Source of the DNA: Ruminococcus flavefaciens
GTDB taxonomy: Bacteria > Bacillota > Clostridia > Oscillospirales > Ruminococcaceae
NCBI RefSeq assembly: GCF_900116855.1
Contig: NZ_UETD01000013.1
Location: 78,956 to 142,955 of the forward strand
DNA length: 64,000 nt
Direction: 5' to 3'
The position numbers were made by a program, and so were the translations under genes. The notes below the pieces were generated by a model that was given only the letters and a program-made list of their open reading frames with translations, was not told where the DNA came from and ran no database searches. Every line of letters starts with the position of its first letter. Position 1 is the first letter of the stretch. Of this stretch, positions 13,917-22,498 are shown piece after piece.

Positions 13917-16667
13917 TCAATTATTTGTGAGAAGCTTTCTCAGTCTTATATTGTCGAATACATCTATAACGCCGTCGCCGTTGAGATCGGCAGCATCGTT
14001 GTCAATGACAGTTTCGGCTTTCAGGAGATATTTCTGGAGAAGTACCAGATCGGATACGTTTCGTGATCCGTCACCGTTTATATCACCGAGGACAGGAGTT
14101 GTTTCCTCGGGGACGATGGGCTCGAGAACGAATTTCTGGCTCTCGCTTCCCGTAAACAGGTTCACACAGAACTCCTTTTCCGATTCATCTGTAGGATAGG
14201 GGAGATCAGCGCAGGTGATGCCCTGAGTCAGGGAATAGCTTCCGTCGCTGTTGCAGATGACAGTGAATTTCTGGGAGTCGTCGCCTGTGAACTCTGTCAG
14301 CTCAAAATACTGCCCCTCATTTGAGGTAAGAGCTTTTCCGCGCTTGTCCTTGACAGAGTAGGTGCCATCGGAAAGTCGCGTGAAGGTCCATATCTGATCG
14401 TTAAGGGTAAAAGGCATATTGCCGAACATATCAGGCTGAACACTGATACCCTGAGCGTTGAACTGTACTATCTTGCCTTTCATATTGAACAAATAAAGGC
14501 CGCTGCTGACGTTTCTTATAGTGTAGCTTCCGTCGGTAACTGCGGGGTGAACAGGGAGCAGGCTCCATAGCTGGCAGCCGCCCTCCCAGTAGTTCCACTG
14601 GTTGATGTTGCCGCCGTTTTCCTTTGACCATTCATAGACATCAAGACCGCCCTTGCCCTCTGAGCACTTGGAAACTATTCCGTAGTCCAGACCGCTTTTT
14701 ACCAGTCTGAACAGCTGATTGGACTTGCCGCTGTACTTCTGGAGCTCAATGTTTACACCGTCCGCGGCTGAGTTTTCTGCCACAGCCATACACATGGATT
14801 CGTCGCCAACAGATACTATCCTGCAATAGTCCTTGTCAACGGAGATGATACGCCATTGCTGAGCCCAGCTGCCGTTGCGCTCCCACTGCTGGATATTGGT
14901 ACCCTCGTCCAGCTTGCCGTTTGGCAGGTCGATAGCCATGCCGCTGTTCTGGTTCACTATGTAATATGAAGCACCGCTGAGAAGTGCAGTGCCGCTGAGA
15001 TAGGGCTCTGCACCTGTGCCGGATACTGTTTCGGCTTTGTTTATGAGCTGAGACTCGCTGTCGGTGAAGTCAGCAGTTGCCGAGCGCAGAGAACCTGTGA
15101 ACTGCTTTGTCTGAGCGCCCCATATGGTGTGGTTGTTGGTGCCCACAGCAGTAAATGACATGACCTTTTTACCGTTCTCGTCCTTGGCAGCGAGGAAATA
15201 GCCGTTGTAGACCTGCCCGTCTATGGTTATTTCCGCAGCGGAGGTGTCCATAGCCTGAGACCATTTTCCTGTAGCCGCACCGCTGATACTTCCGTCGGAG
15301 TTTAGCTTTATATTGCTGTAATTGATTATCTTTCCGTCGGTAGCTGTACCGTGGTCAATGAATTCATAATCACCGACGATATCCTCGGTATTGTAGCCTG
15401 TTGCGGACATTTCGTCCCTTGCATATTCAAAGGGAGCCACAACCGGCCAGCCCTTTTCGTTGAAGTACATCGAGTGTACACGGACCTCATGGAACTCGTT
15501 GCCGTCGTCAAATCTGGCGTGATAGAAAAGGTACCACTTTCCGTCATCATCGCGGAGCACTGAGTTGTGTCCGCAGGCCATATAAGCTTTGTCAAGGGAG
15601 CTGAATTTGTAGTTGCCCATGACCTTCAGACCTGTTGCGTCAAGGTTGGGATTTGTGGGCAGTACAGCCTGCCTTCCTGCCGGGTCTGTGAACGGACCGA
15701 GAGGTGATGTGGAGCGGAATACGCGCATATTGTAGCCGCCGTTGGAGGTAAGTCCGCCATAAGTTACCCACAGGTAATAGTAGCCTGTATCGGCGTTGTA
15801 CTCAATAAAGGGACCCTCACCGGATTTGCCGTAGCCGCCGGATATTTTTGTGCCAAAGTAGCTGTCCACCATGCGTCCGTCGGAGGTCTGTCCTGTTTTG
15901 GGATGTATGCACTGACCTGTTGCAGGGTCTATCTCCAGAGTGAAGATACCTCCCGACCACGAGCCGTAGCACATATACATCTTTCCGTCGGTATCAAAAT
16001 ATATGGTCGGATCGATAGCGTTGGGGAAAAGCTGGTTATTGAAGTCATTATTTCTGAACCAGCTGTTGTTGAAGCTTACCTGACCTGCTGCAATAAGCTC
16101 GTCGATATTTGTAGAGGTATATTTCTTGTTCACATTCTTTGTGGAGCTCTTAACATAGGCGTCATTGTTCGTGAAGCCGGAGTATATGAGAGTGTCCACA
16201 AATGTATAGGGACCCTCGATATTCTTTGAAGCAGCATATGCGATTACCGAGCGCATATAGGTCGAAGATGTACAGAAGTACATGAGGTAAGCGCCCTTTG
16301 AGCCGTCGCTGTTTATGTAATCGGCGTCCCATACAACATCGGGAGCCCAGACCGCAAAACCGCCCTCGCAATCCTCAAGGTCTTCGCCTGCCCAAGCGAA
16401 TGCTTTTTTCAGATTCTGAGACAGACTGCCGAATTCCACATTATTGTTCGTGGCATAGCCGTTGGAGAAGCGCCTCCAGTTCATAAGGTCGGCAGATTTA
16501 GCTGCTTCGATATGTGAGCCGAAAACGTAATATGTTCCGTTGTCCTTGATAATTGAGGGGTCGTGGACCGATACACGGGCGTTTGCGGCAGATGAGGGTA
16601 TCACAGCCTGAGCTGACATTATCATCAGTCCCGACAGTGCAGCCGTAAGGAGTTTTTTTAGCTTCAT
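13917..16667 (-). CDS. GH43 endo-arabinanase with ricin-type lectin repeats and dockerin
   Basis: 916 residues. Signal peptide (1-28), GH43 five-bladed propeller (about 30-430) with general base Asp36 in 'VHDPSII', 'AVWAPDVVW', the pKa-modulating Asp in 'AIDPTIYFD' and the acid Glu in 'SGEGPFIEY'. Next is a beta-barrel like the C-terminal domain of endo-1,5-alpha-arabinanases ('DYEFIDHGT...', 'TNNHTIWGAQTKQF'; about 440-540), then two ricin-type/CBM13-like regions ('NIQQWERNGSWAQQWRII', 'GGCQLWSLLPV', 'DSQKFTVICNSDG', about 560-850) and a type I dockerin ('DINGDGSRNVSD', 'DLNGDGVIDVFD', about 855-916). It should cleave arabinan side chains of pectin as a cellulosome component. Ribosome site AAGGAGG. 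Confidence 0.9.
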   Translation of the reverse strand: MKLKKLLTAALSGLMIMSAQAVIPSSAANARVSVHDPSIIKDNGTYYVFGSHIEAAKSADLMNWRRFSNGYATNNNVEFGSLSQNLKKAFAWAGEDLEDCEGGFAVWAPDVVWDADYINSDGSKGAYLMYFCTSSTYMRSVIAYAASKNIEGPYTFVDTLIYSGFTNNDAYVKSSTKNVNKKYTSTNIDELIAAGQVSFNNSWFRNNDFNNQLFPNAIDPTIYFDTDGKMYMCYGSWSGGIFTLEIDPATGQCIHPKTGQTSDGRMVDSYFGTKISGGYGKSGEGPFIEYNADTGYYYLWVTYGGLTSNGGYNMRVFRSTSPLGPFTDPAGRQAVLPTNPNLDATGLKVMGNYKFSSLDKAYMACGHNSVLRDDDGKWYLFYHARFDDGNEFHEVRVHSMYFNEKGWPVVAPFEYARDEMSATGYNTEDIVGDYEFIDHGTATDGKIINYSNIKLNSDGSISGAATGKWSQAMDTSAAEITIDGQVYNGYFLAAKDENGKKVMSFTAVGTNNHTIWGAQTKQFTGSLRSATADFTDSESQLINKAETVSGTGAEPYLSGTALLSGASYYIVNQNSGMAIDLPNGKLDEGTNIQQWERNGSWAQQWRIISVDKDYCRIVSVGDESMCMAVAENSAADGVNIELQKYSGKSNQLFRLVKSGLDYGIVSKCSEGKGGLDVYEWSKENGGNINQWNYWEGGCQLWSLLPVHPAVTDGSYTIRNVSSGLYLFNMKGKIVQFNAQGISVQPDMFGNMPFTLNDQIWTFTRLSDGTYSVKDKRGKALTSNEGQYFELTEFTGDDSQKFTVICNSDGSYSLTQGITCADLPYPTDESEKEFCVNLFTGSESQKFVLEPIVPEETTPVLGDINGDGSRNVSDLVLLQKYLLKAETVIDNDAADLNGDGVIDVFDNIRLRKLLTNN

Positions 16668-16699
16668 AAACGTCCTCCTTTGATGGATTTATTGTATAT

Positions 16700-16728
16700 A
16701 TTATAGTGTTTTTTGTAAAAAATGTCAA
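16700..16728 (-). promoter_or_regulatory. Sigma-A promoter of the GH43 gene
   Basis: Minus strand TTGACA, 17-base spacer, TATAAT. Confidence 0.8.
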
Positions 16729-16857
16729 TGCAAACGGAGTGCAGAAAAGTATGCAATTCATTACATATAATGTGCATAAGAGTATAAGGCAGATACATAG
16801 AATTGTCCGCCAAAAATGCTGCGATTTTGTCGAAAGTTCCGATTTTTCGGTAAACTC

Positions 16858-16886
16858 TTGGAAAGTCGGTGCAACTGTGATATAAT
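16858..16886 (+). promoter_or_regulatory. Promoter of the cobalamin-riboswitch operon
   Basis: TTGGAA, 17-base spacer, TATAAT, about 35 bases before the aptamer. Confidence 0.6.
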
Positions 16887-16909
16887 GTACAAGTATTCAT
16901 GAATATTTA

Positions 16910-17160
16910 ATATTTAAAGGTGAACGGTGCTTCCTATCGCGCGAGCGGTGCAGGAAGATAATAGGGAAGCAGGTGAAAGACCTGCACGATCTCGTCACTG
17001 TGACCGTACAGCATTATCCATGTGCCGGAGAGTGCAGCCACTGCGAAAAGCGGGAAGGCGGAGAAATGTGTTATTGCACGGAAGTCAGGAGACCTGCCGT
17101 TTGTCGGTACAGAGCTGAAAGCTCGGATCACGAGGCATTGATCGTACCATTGCTCATATA
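16910..17160 (+). promoter_or_regulatory. Cobalamin riboswitch
   Basis: The leader has the conserved elements of the adenosylcobalamin aptamer in order: GGTGAACGGTGC near 16919, AATAGGGAAGCAGGTGAAAG near 16959, GCCACTGCG at about 17036-17045, AAGCGGGAAGGCGG, and the B12 box AGTCAGGAGACCTGCCG at 17083-17099. With bound cobalamin the downstream terminator at 17175-17203 is expected to form and switch the operon off. Confidence 0.92.
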
Positions 17161-17174
17161 CTGAGTGTTTTGTC

Positions 17175-17203
17175 ATGCCTTCTGCTTTGCGGAGGGCATT
17201 TTT
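17175..17203 (+). terminator. Expression-platform terminator of the cobalamin riboswitch
   Basis: Eleven paired positions, ATGCCTTCTGC with GCGGAGGGCAT (two G-T pairs), TTT loop, and a T-run. Its place between aptamer and coding region points to transcriptional control. Confidence 0.75.
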
Positions 17204-17243
17204 GCGCACGACCTTTGTCTCCTGGAAAAACAGGAGGAAAAAC

Positions 17244-18278
17244 ATGAAAAAGATTATCGCAGCTATTTCTGCAATCACACTGACGGCAGCCTGCTTTGCT
17301 TCATGCAGCAGCGACAGCAAGGACAGTAAGTCCGAATCCGCAACTGAGGCAACGACCGTGGCTGAGACTACGACCGAAGAATCTACAGAGGAAGATACAA
17401 CAGAAGCGGAGGAAGAGGAAATGGACGACGAGGAGAACTACGACACAGGCGACGCTTCACTTGACAATGTCCGCAATCAGGACGATATAGGCGATAACGA
17501 GCTTCTCGTTGTAAGCTTCGGTACAAGCTTCAATGACAGCAGACGCCTTACAATAGGAGCTATCGAGGATGCATTGGAAAAGGCATTCCCCGATTATTCA
17601 GTCCGCCGCGGATTTACTGCAAATATTATCATCGACCATGTCAACAGACGCGATGGTATCCTTATTGACGACCTTGATGCAGCACTTCAGAGAGCAGTTG
17701 ACAACGAGGTAAAGAATCTTGTCGTACAGCCCACCCACCTGATGAACGGACTTGAGTACGATGAGCTTTCAGAGAAGGTCGCAGAGTATTCAGATGCATT
17801 TGACAAGGTAGTTATCGGTGAGCCTCTCCTCACAACAGATGAGGACTTCTCAAGAGTAGAGAAGGCTATCACAGAATGGACTAAGGAGTACGATGACGGC
17901 GAGACCGCTATCTGCTTCATGGGACACGGTACAGAGGCTGAATCAAACGGTATTTATGCTAAGATGCAGGAGCTTCTCACAGCTGACGGCTACGCAAATT
18001 ACTATGTAGGTACAGTTGAAGCAACACCTTCACTTGACGACGTAATTGCAAAGGTCAAGGAAGGAAATTACAAGAGAGTTATCCTTGAGCCTCTTATGGT
18101 AGTTGCAGGCGATCACGCAAACAATGATATGGCGGGCGACGAGGAGGACTCATGGAAGTCCGCATTCTTAGCCGAGGGCTATGACGTAGAGTGTGTTCTG
18201 AGAGGACTCGGTGAGAACGAGGATATCCGCAGCATCTATGTTGACCACGCACAGGCAGCTATCGACTCTATCAAGTGA
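17244..18278 (+). CDS. cbiK: CbiK-like cobaltochelatase domain carried on a lipoprotein
   Basis: 344 residues. The N-terminus is a lipoprotein signal ('TLTAACFASCSSD') followed by a long Ser/Thr/Glu-rich stretch (about 22-75), then an anaerobic cobaltochelatase/sirohydrochlorin-chelatase fold of the CbiK type. The three metal-site residues of CbiK are kept: His228 in 'MGHGTEAES', Glu259 in 'GTVEATPS' and His291 in 'AGDHANNDMAGD'. Usual CbiK is cytoplasmic and makes cobalt-precorrin; the lipid anchor places this one outside the membrane, ahead of corrinoid-type ABC transporter genes and under a B12 riboswitch. I infer a role in metal or corrinoid/tetrapyrrole handling at the surface. Start chosen at 17244 from AGGAGG at 17232-17237; the frame extends upstream to 17175 into the riboswitch terminator. 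Confidence 0.85.
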   Translation: MKKIIAAISAITLTAACFASCSSDSKDSKSESATEATTVAETTTEESTEEDTTEAEEEEMDDEENYDTGDASLDNVRNQDDIGDNELLVVSFGTSFNDSRRLTIGAIEDALEKAFPDYSVRRGFTANIIIDHVNRRDGILIDDLDAALQRAVDNEVKNLVVQPTHLMNGLEYDELSEKVAEYSDAFDKVVIGEPLLTTDEDFSRVEKAITEWTKEYDDGETAICFMGHGTEAESNGIYAKMQELLTADGYANYYVGTVEATPSLDDVIAKVKEGNYKRVILEPLMVVAGDHANNDMAGDEEDSWKSAFLAEGYDVECVLRGLGENEDIRSIYVDHAQAAIDSIK

Positions 18279-18288
18279 TAAATGATCC

Positions 18289-18317
18289 GCAGCCGACTCA
18301 GTGTCGGCTGCTTCTTT
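18289..18317 (+). terminator. Weak terminator or attenuator inside the B12 operon
   Basis: GCAGCCGA/TCGGCTGC stem, 7-base loop, then TTCTTT. The T-run is interrupted and the next gene starts 14 bases later, so partial read-through is likely. Confidence 0.5.
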
Positions 18318-18330
18318 AAAAGGTGATAAT

Positions 18331-19251
18331 ATGAAAAAGACTACTATTTTTATTGCTGCGCTGCTGATCTCAGCAGTTTCGCTCTGTTCATGTTCAGAAA
18401 AGACAAGCTCATCATCGTCAGCTGTTCAGGAGACTACAGCCACAGAAACTGCCGCTGCCGAGACAACAGCCGAGGAGACCACTTCCGAAGCAACAACAGA
18501 ACAGGTCACAGCTCCCCAGCAGGAGGTAGGCTATGAGGGCATGGAAGCTGTCTATGCTGACAGCGTAGCCGATGGAGAGTACGACATCAATGTTGATTCA
18601 AGCTCCACCATGTTCAAGATAACCGAATGCAAGCTCACAGTAGCTGACGGAAGCATGACCGCAAGGCTTACAATGAGCGGCAGCGGCTATGAGTACCTTT
18701 ATATGGGAACAGGGGATAAGGCTCAAAAGGCAGATGAGTCTGAGTATATCCCTGCCGAAGAAGAAGGCGATGTTGCAGCCTTTACAGTTCCCGTTGAGGC
18801 ACTTGATAAGGAGACAGACTGTGCGGCATACAGCAAGAGAAAGGAACAGTGGTACGACAGAAAGCTTGTTTTCCGCGCTGATTCACTTCCTAAAGGCGCA
18901 CTGCTCGGTGCTGAGGACATAACTCCCGATACTCTCGGTCTTTCAGACGGCGAATATACTATCGAAGTATCTCTTGAGGGCGGCTCGGGAAAGGCTTCCG
19001 TTCAGTCTCCTGCAAAGCTCACCGTTGAGAACGGACAGGCTTACGCCGAACTGATTTGGAGCAGCAATAAGTACGATTACATGGTAGTTGACGGTGAGAA
19101 GATACTTCCCACAAGCACAGATGAGTTCTCTGTGTTTGACATACCTGTTTCTTCATTGGGTAAGATGGCTGTGTCTGCTGACACAACAGCCATGAGTACA
19201 CCTCACGAGATAAGCTATACCCTTACCTTTGAGCCCGATACCATAAAGTGA
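18331..19251 (+). CDS. Lipoprotein with two tandem transporter-associated beta domains
   Basis: 306 residues. Lipobox 'SLCSC' at the end of a signal peptide, a Thr/Glu-rich tether (about 25-70), then two repeats of about 110 residues. Repeat 1 has 'DGEYDINVDSSSTMFKI' and 'YLYMGTGDKA'; repeat 2 has 'DGEYTIEVSLEGGSGKAS' and 'YDYMVVDGEKILP'. Both end in strands of the type 'YDRKLVFRADSL' / 'ISYTLTFEPDTI'. The layout is like NEAT-type cell-surface domains found beside iron or haem ABC transporters, but identity to NEAT is not certain. Position inside the riboswitch operon suggests capture or handover of a corrinoid or related ligand. AAAGGTG precedes the ATG. Confidence 0.7.
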   Translation: MKKTTIFIAALLISAVSLCSCSEKTSSSSSAVQETTATETAAAETTAEETTSEATTEQVTAPQQEVGYEGMEAVYADSVADGEYDINVDSSSTMFKITECKLTVADGSMTARLTMSGSGYEYLYMGTGDKAQKADESEYIPAEEEGDVAAFTVPVEALDKETDCAAYSKRKEQWYDRKLVFRADSLPKGALLGAEDITPDTLGLSDGEYTIEVSLEGGSGKASVQSPAKLTVENGQAYAELIWSSNKYDYMVVDGEKILPTSTDEFSVFDIPVSSLGKMAVSADTTAMSTPHEISYTLTFEPDTIK

Positions 19252-19252
19252 T

Positions 19253-20368
19253 ATGCTGAAACGTATATTGCTTTCGGCAGCAGCCTGCATTTTACTTGCA
19301 GGCTGTTCTGCAAAAGGGACAGCGGTGTCAAAGACGGAGACTCCCGAAAACAGCCTGAAGCTTGAATATGCAAAGCAGTTCACAGCCGAGTATGTGGATA
19401 ACGGCTGTACACTTGTCACTATCGGGGAGGACAGGTACATGGTAGTTCCTGAGGGGAAAACAGCTCCATCCGGCTATTCCGACGCAGCTGTCATACAGCA
19501 GCCACTTGAATGCGTGTACAATGCCGCTTCCTCTGCTATGGACCTCATAGACGGTGCAGGTGCGCTGGACAGGGTCTCCATGACCTCCACTAAATATGAG
19601 GACTGGTGTCTGAGTTCCGTCAGAGAAGCTATGGACAGCGGAGATATAAGCTATATCGGCAAATACAGTGCTCCCGACTATGAGGCTTTGCTTGAAATGG
19701 ACTGCGGACTCGCCATAGAGTCCACAATGATCTATCACAGTCCAGAGGTCAGGGAGCAGATAGAGGCACTTGGCATTCCCGTGCTTGTTGAGCGATCAAG
19801 CTATGAGAAAGACCCTCTCGGCAGAATGGAATGGATAAAGCTATACGGTATACTTTTCGGCTGCGAGGAGCAGGCTGAGCAGCTTTTCAACGAAAAGACA
19901 CAGCTTCTCGGAGATATACTTACAGATGAAAAGAGCGGAAAAACTGCTGCTTTCTTTTACATTAACTCGTCGGGAGGAGTTGTGGTCCGCAAGCCTGCCG
20001 ACTATGTTCCCGAAATGATGCGAATGGCAGGGGGAGAGTATATTTTCTCCAACAGCGATCTTGGCACGGATGACAACGCACTTTCTACCATGACCATTCA
20101 GCCTGAGACCTTTTATGAGAAGGCGTGGGACGCAGATGTGCTCATATACAATTCCGATATTGCAGGAAGTGTGGAGAGCATCAGCGAGCTTATGGAGAAA
20201 TATCCGCTGCTGAGTGATTTTACCGCTGTGAAAAACGGTGATGTATGGTGTACTGAGAAAAATATGTTTCAGCAGACCACGGGAGCTGCCGATATGATAG
20301 CTGAGCTTCATCTTATTTTTACTGGTGAAGCCGATAATAAAATGAATTTCATGTACAGACTGGAGTGA
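19253..20368 (+). CDS. ABC transporter substrate-binding lipoprotein (BtuF/FecB type)
   Basis: 371 residues. Signal peptide with lipobox 'LLAGCSA', then a two-lobed periplasmic-binding fold of the helical-backbone class that binds siderophores, haem or corrinoids ('YIGKYSAPDYEALLEMDCGLAIES', 'LVERSSYEKDPLGRMEWIKLYG', 'GDVWCTEKNMFQQTTG'). Starts one base after the previous stop and ends overlapping the permease frame, so coupling is strong. The riboswitch makes a corrinoid the most likely ligand. Confidence 0.85.
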   Translation: MLKRILLSAAACILLAGCSAKGTAVSKTETPENSLKLEYAKQFTAEYVDNGCTLVTIGEDRYMVVPEGKTAPSGYSDAAVIQQPLECVYNAASSAMDLIDGAGALDRVSMTSTKYEDWCLSSVREAMDSGDISYIGKYSAPDYEALLEMDCGLAIESTMIYHSPEVREQIEALGIPVLVERSSYEKDPLGRMEWIKLYGILFGCEEQAEQLFNEKTQLLGDILTDEKSGKTAAFFYINSSGGVVVRKPADYVPEMMRMAGGEYIFSNSDLGTDDNALSTMTIQPETFYEKAWDADVLIYNSDIAGSVESISELMEKYPLLSDFTAVKNGDVWCTEKNMFQQTTGAADMIAELHLIFTGEADNKMNFMYRLE

Positions 20369-20373
20369 TAACA

Positions 20374-21396
20374 GTGAAGACTCAGAGAGTACGGCTTATA
20401 GCAGGATATATTGTTTTGCTGCTGCTGCTCGTTATCCTTGCGGCAGTAAATATATGTGCAGGCAGCGCGGATATATCCGTATCACGGCTCAGAAGCGCAC
20501 TTGCCGAACCTGAGTCTGACAAGGTCGCCTATAATATCATAACACAGCTCAGGCTCCCGAGAACTGCTGCGGCAGCTATTCTTGGCGGAGCGCTGGCTGT
20601 ATCGGGCTTTCTGCTCCAGAATTTCTTTGCAAATCCCATTGCAGGTCCTTATATACTTGGAATATCCTCGGGAGCAAAGCTTACGGTAGCCTTGCTGATG
20701 GTGCTGTCCCTGTCACAGGGATTTGCAGTCAGCTCCCTTGGAATGATAGGAGCCGCCTTTGTGGGCGCCATGATGTCTATGGGCATCGTTCTTATGATAT
20801 CGGGCAGGGTAAAGCGGATGTCCGTGCTTATCGTCTGCGGAGTAATGATAGGCTACATCTGCTCTTCCGTTACAGAGCTCGTGGTGAACTTTTCCGACGA
20901 CTCAAACATCGTGAACCTGCACAACTGGTCCATGGGAAGCTTTTCCGGCATAGGCAAAGGTGAAGCGCTGACTGCGGCAGCGGTAGTATTTCCTGCCTGC
21001 ATAGCTGCGTTTCTGCTTTCAAAGCCCATGAATGCCTATCAGCTCGGCGAGAGCTATGCTGTAAATTCGGGTGTGAGGATAAAGGCATTCCGCGCTTTGC
21101 TGATACTGCTTTCGAGTATTCTTTCTGCCTGTGTTACTGCATTTGCAGGACCTGTTTCCTTCGTGGGAGTTGCAGTCCCGCACATTATAAAGAGCGTTTT
21201 CGGTACTGCAAAGCCCGTTCGGATACTGCCTGCCTGTTTTCTTGGAGGAGCTGTTTTCTGTCTGCTCTGCGACCTTATAACGCGAACGCTGTTTGCTCCC
21301 ACAGAGCTGAGTATCAGCACGGTAACGGCTGTTTTCGGCGCTCCTGTTGTAGTATATATGCTTCTTCACAGAGAGAGGGGGAGAGCAAATGTCTGA
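20374..21396 (+). CDS. FecCD/BtuC-type ABC transporter permease
   Basis: 340 residues, about ten membrane helices, with family marks 'RLPRTAAAAILGGALAVSGFLLQ', 'NPIAGPYILGISSGAKL' and 'FAGPVSFVGVAVPHI' (ATPase-coupling region). GTG start at 20374 is chosen because ACTGGAG at 20358-20364 lies 9 bases before it; a second GTG at 20365 overlaps that site. It overlaps the ATPase gene by 8 bases. Confidence 0.9.
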   Translation: MKTQRVRLIAGYIVLLLLLVILAAVNICAGSADISVSRLRSALAEPESDKVAYNIITQLRLPRTAAAAILGGALAVSGFLLQNFFANPIAGPYILGISSGAKLTVALLMVLSLSQGFAVSSLGMIGAAFVGAMMSMGIVLMISGRVKRMSVLIVCGVMIGYICSSVTELVVNFSDDSNIVNLHNWSMGSFSGIGKGEALTAAAVVFPACIAAFLLSKPMNAYQLGESYAVNSGVRIKAFRALLILLSSILSACVTAFAGPVSFVGVAVPHIIKSVFGTAKPVRILPACFLGGAVFCLLCDLITRTLFAPTELSISTVTAVFGAPVVVYMLLHRERGRANV

Positions 21397-22498
21397 AACG
21401 ATACTCCGAGCTGAGGAGCTTTCCGCAGGCTACGGCAGAAATGTCGTAGTAAACGGGCTGACCCTCGAAGCTCAGCGCGGGAGGATACTTACTCTCATCG
21501 GTCCCAACGGTGCAGGAAAGTCCACTGTACTCAAAACCATCTGCCGTCAGCTCGAGCCCATTGGGGGAAAAGTTTTTATTGATGGCAGAGATATCAGCAG
21601 CCTCAGCGGTAATGAACTGGCAAGAGCGGTATCAGTACTCCTCACAGGCAGGATAAAGACCGAATATATGAGCTGTATAGACGTTGTGGAAATGGGACGC
21701 TACCCCTACACAGGCAGACTGGGACTTCTGTCCGCGGAGGATCATGAACTGGTAAAGCAGGCTATGGAGCTTGTTGGGGTCACTGAGCTTGCAGAGCGTG
21801 ATTTTGACAGGATAAGCGACGGACAGCGTCAGCGTGTTCTTCTGGCAGGAGCCATCTGCCGCAGACCTGATGTGCTCATACTTGACGAGCCGACGACCTT
21901 CCTTGATGTAAGAGCAAAGCTTGAGCTGATGGATCTGCTGAAAAGGCTGGCTTCCCGGAAGAATATAGCAGTCATTCTTTCGCTCCATGAGCTGGAACTG
22001 GCACAGCGAGTATCCGATACGATTCTTTGCATAAAGGACTCAGCTGCTGACAGGATCGGAACCCCTGAGGAGATATTTTCCAACGGTTATATTGGGGAGC
22101 TTTACGGAGTTTCCGAGGGGAGCATCTGTGAGGCTTATGGCTCTCCCGAGCTTTCAAGACTCACAGATGCTCCCGGGATATTCATAATAGGCGGAGGAGG
22201 CAGCGGTATCTCGCTTTACCGCAGACTCAGACGCAAAGGCATATCTTTTGCGGCAGGCATCATACATGAAAACGATATTGAGTATCCTGCAGCGAAGGCG
22301 CTTGCTGCCGAGCTTGTCACCGAAGCGCCATTTGAAGCCGTTTCGGCGGAAAAACTTGCTAAGGCTTCCGAAATAATGAGAAAATGCGGCAGAGCAGTAT
22401 GCACCGTAAAGAAATTCGGTACAATGAACGCCGGCTGCCGACAGCTTGCCGAAGAAGCTGAAGCTCTCGGAATACTTGAAAAAGAGGAGAATATATGA
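21389..22498 (+). CDS. BtuD/FecE-type ABC transporter ATPase with C-terminal extension
   Basis: 369 residues. Residues 1-250 form the ATPase: Walker A 'GPNGAGKSTVL', signature 'ISDGQRQRV', Walker B 'VLILDEPTT', switch His in 'LSLHELELA'. About 110 further residues follow ('GIFIIGGGGSGISLYRRLRRKG...'), with a glycine-rich nucleotide-type loop; ordinary BtuD/FecE proteins stop near 255-260. The extension may be a regulatory or ligand-sensing domain. Start overlaps the permease, end overlaps the EamA gene by 4 bases. Confidence 0.88.
   Translation: MSETILRAEELSAGYGRNVVVNGLTLEAQRGRILTLIGPNGAGKSTVLKTICRQLEPIGGKVFIDGRDISSLSGNELARAVSVLLTGRIKTEYMSCIDVVEMGRYPYTGRLGLLSAEDHELVKQAMELVGVTELAERDFDRISDGQRQRVLLAGAICRRPDVLILDEPTTFLDVRAKLELMDLLKRLASRKNIAVILSLHELELAQRVSDTILCIKDSAADRIGTPEEIFSNGYIGELYGVSEGSICEAYGSPELSRLTDAPGIFIIGGGGSGISLYRRLRRKGISFAAGIIHENDIEYPAAKALAAELVTEAPFEAVSAEKLAKASEIMRKCGRAVCTVKKFGTMNAGCRQLAEEAEALGILEKEENI

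Noticed and set aside
17175..17243. Longer N-terminus for the CbiK-like protein starting at 17175
   Set aside because: That start lies inside the riboswitch terminator and would hide the lipoprotein signal; the AGGAGG site fits 17244.
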